A stretch of 24,689 bases of DNA from Acidimicrobiaceae bacterium. GTDB taxonomy: Bacteria > Actinomycetota > Acidimicrobiia > Acidimicrobiales > RAAP-2. Every line of letters begins with the position of its first letter. Position 1 is the first letter of the stretch. Below the pieces are notes generated by a model, which was not told the origin of the DNA, ran no database searches, and saw only the letters and a list, made by a program, of their open reading frames with translations. Shown here in pieces: positions 24,031-24,689 of this stretch. The stretch covers positions 1 through 24,689 of the forward strand of contig JAUTXB010000013.1 of NCBI GenBank assembly GCA_030838245.1, in the 5' to 3' direction. A program made the translations under genes and the position numbers.

Positions 24031-24147
24031 ATGGAATCTCTGGCGTCGTTGGACGGGATCAGGATCGCGTATCGCCCATGGCGGCCGGTAGATGAGCACC
24101 GACCCGTCCTGTTGGTCCACGCCTTCGATGTGTCGGTCGGACCCTGA
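24031..24147 (+). pseudogene. N-terminal remnant of an alpha/beta-hydrolase (38 codons)
   Basis: The ATG at 24031 opens a 38-residue frame reading MESLASLDGIRIAYRPW, then RPVLLVHAFDVSVGP and a stop. The DGxxIAYRPW and PVLLVHxF segments are the opening strands and oxyanion-hole loop of alpha/beta-hydrolases, where HG is usual and HA is found here. No more of the fold follows; a LigD-type gene starts 11 bases later. A -10-like TAGCCT lies 9 bases upstream, so the fragment may still be transcribed. I interpret it as the 5' end of a hydrolase gene left by a deletion. The identification rests on a short match, so it could be chance. Confidence 0.5.
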
Positions 24148-24158
24148 ACGGGTAATTC

Positions 24159-24689
24159 GTGACGGTGACAGCAGGGGGTCGACGGAGCAGAGGGACCACG
24201 AAGGCTGCAGGTGGCAAGGGCTCGAGCGCAGCCAAGGATCCGGCCCTGGCCACCTACCGGAAGAAACGAGACCCGGCCAAGACCCCCGAGCCCATGGGGG
24301 CGACGACGAAGGGCAAGCGGTCGAAGCATGCCTCTCCGGGCTTCGTGGTCCAAGAGCACCATGCCACCGCGTTGCACTGGGATTTCCGCCTCGAGCGTGA
24401 CGGCGTGCTCGTCTCCTGGGCCATTCCGAAAGGTGTCCCACTCGACCCCGGCAGCAATCGGCTGGCCGTTCACACCGAGGACCACCCGCTCGACTACGGG
24501 ACCTTCGAGGGTGAGATCCCTAAGGGGGAGTACGGCGGGGGCAAGGTCATCCTCTGGGACCACGGCCACTTCGAGTGCGAGAAGTGGACAGAGCGTGAGG
24601 TCATTGTCGAGCTGCACGGTTCCCGCGTCAGCGGCCGGTACGTCCTGTTCAAGACCGGTGGCCGCAATTGGATGATCCACCGAATGGAT
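24159..24689 (+). CDS. LigD-type 3'-phosphoesterase domain protein, N-terminal part (cut by window edge)
   Basis: Open from the GTG at 24159 to the window edge (177 residues). After a basic, low-complexity leader (RRSRGTTKAAGGKGSSAAKD) comes LATYRKKRDPAKTPEP and the LigD phosphoesterase (PE) domain: FVVQEHHATALHWDFRLERD, with His67, His68, His73 and Asp75 of the metal-binding set, then PKGVPLD, HPLDYGTFEGEIPKGEYGGG and a C-terminal RNWMIHRMD. PE domains trim 3' ends at double-strand breaks in bacterial non-homologous end joining, together with Ku. Whether a ligase or polymerase domain follows cannot be seen. A GTG at 24165 is an alternative start, 6 bases after TAATTC. Confidence 0.9.
   Translation, partial: MTVTAGGRRSRGTTKAAGGKGSSAAKDPALATYRKKRDPAKTPEPMGATTKGKRSKHASPGFVVQEHHATALHWDFRLERDGVLVSWAIPKGVPLDPGSNRLAVHTEDHPLDYGTFEGEIPKGEYGGGKVILWDHGHFECEKWTEREVIVELHGSRVSGRYVLFKTGGRNWMIHRMD

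Overview
The window is G+C-rich DNA from an actinobacterium. The complete Pup-proteasome locus (arc/mpa, dop, pup, prcB, prcA, pafA), the linked trmI, tat and helY-like genes, a DUF4193 protein and a LigD-type phosphoesterase all point to Actinomycetota. The mixture of gene types and the gene order suggest an Acidimicrobiia-like lineage rather than Mycobacterium or Streptomyces; that placement is inference. Translation starts are often GTG. Many genes have an extended-type -10 (TAnnnT) only 6-9 bases before the start codon, as expected for leaderless mRNAs.

Layout. 1-2012: on the minus strand, the N-terminal part of a transketolase and a FIST-domain protein; the latter is divergent from a PaaI-type hotdog thioesterase (2109-2531). 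2678-4331: an apparent operon of a two-helix holin-like membrane protein, two small hypothetical proteins and tRNA m1A58 methyltransferase (trmI), convergent with a small ferredoxin. 4815-11477: the protein degradation module. ARC unfolds pupylated proteins and ends in the GQYL proteasome-docking tail. PafA attaches Pup, Dop removes it, and PrcA/PrcB form the 20S core. Pup is encoded with a C-terminal Glu (GGE), so it needs no deamidation before ligation. 11551-13645: signal peptidase I, a TatB-like protein and TatC, an export module. It sits where pafB-pafC stand in mycobacteria. 13645-17325: a HelY/Ski2-like helicase whose 5' end has no normal start codon, and a tandem two-domain ThyX-like flavoprotein with complementary loss of the signature motif in its halves.

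17326-17779 is the only long stretch without a gene; it holds a strong hairpin and a possible promoter. 17780-19772: a DUF4193 zinc-ribbon protein with a very acidic N-terminal extension, an unknown protein, a GNAT acetyltransferase and a Nudix hydrolase. They converge on a minus-strand protein with an Arg/Gly/Asp-rich linker (19780-21117). 21305-22825: a membrane-anchored HtrA protease. 23040-23576: an AhpC-type peroxiredoxin preceded by an AT-rich promoter with an inverted repeat across the -10. 23617-23889: a minus-strand zinc-ribbon protein. 24031-24147: a 38-codon remnant of an alpha/beta-hydrolase that still has its promoter. From 24159 to the end: the start of a LigD-type 3'-phosphoesterase-domain protein.

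Most of the window is housekeeping and protein quality control. The points most worth following are the ThyX-like double protein, the non-canonical helicase start, the peroxiredoxin operator, the hydrolase remnant, the GGE Pup and the widespread leaderless promoter architecture. I see no CRISPR array, tRNA, rRNA, insertion sequence or prophage.
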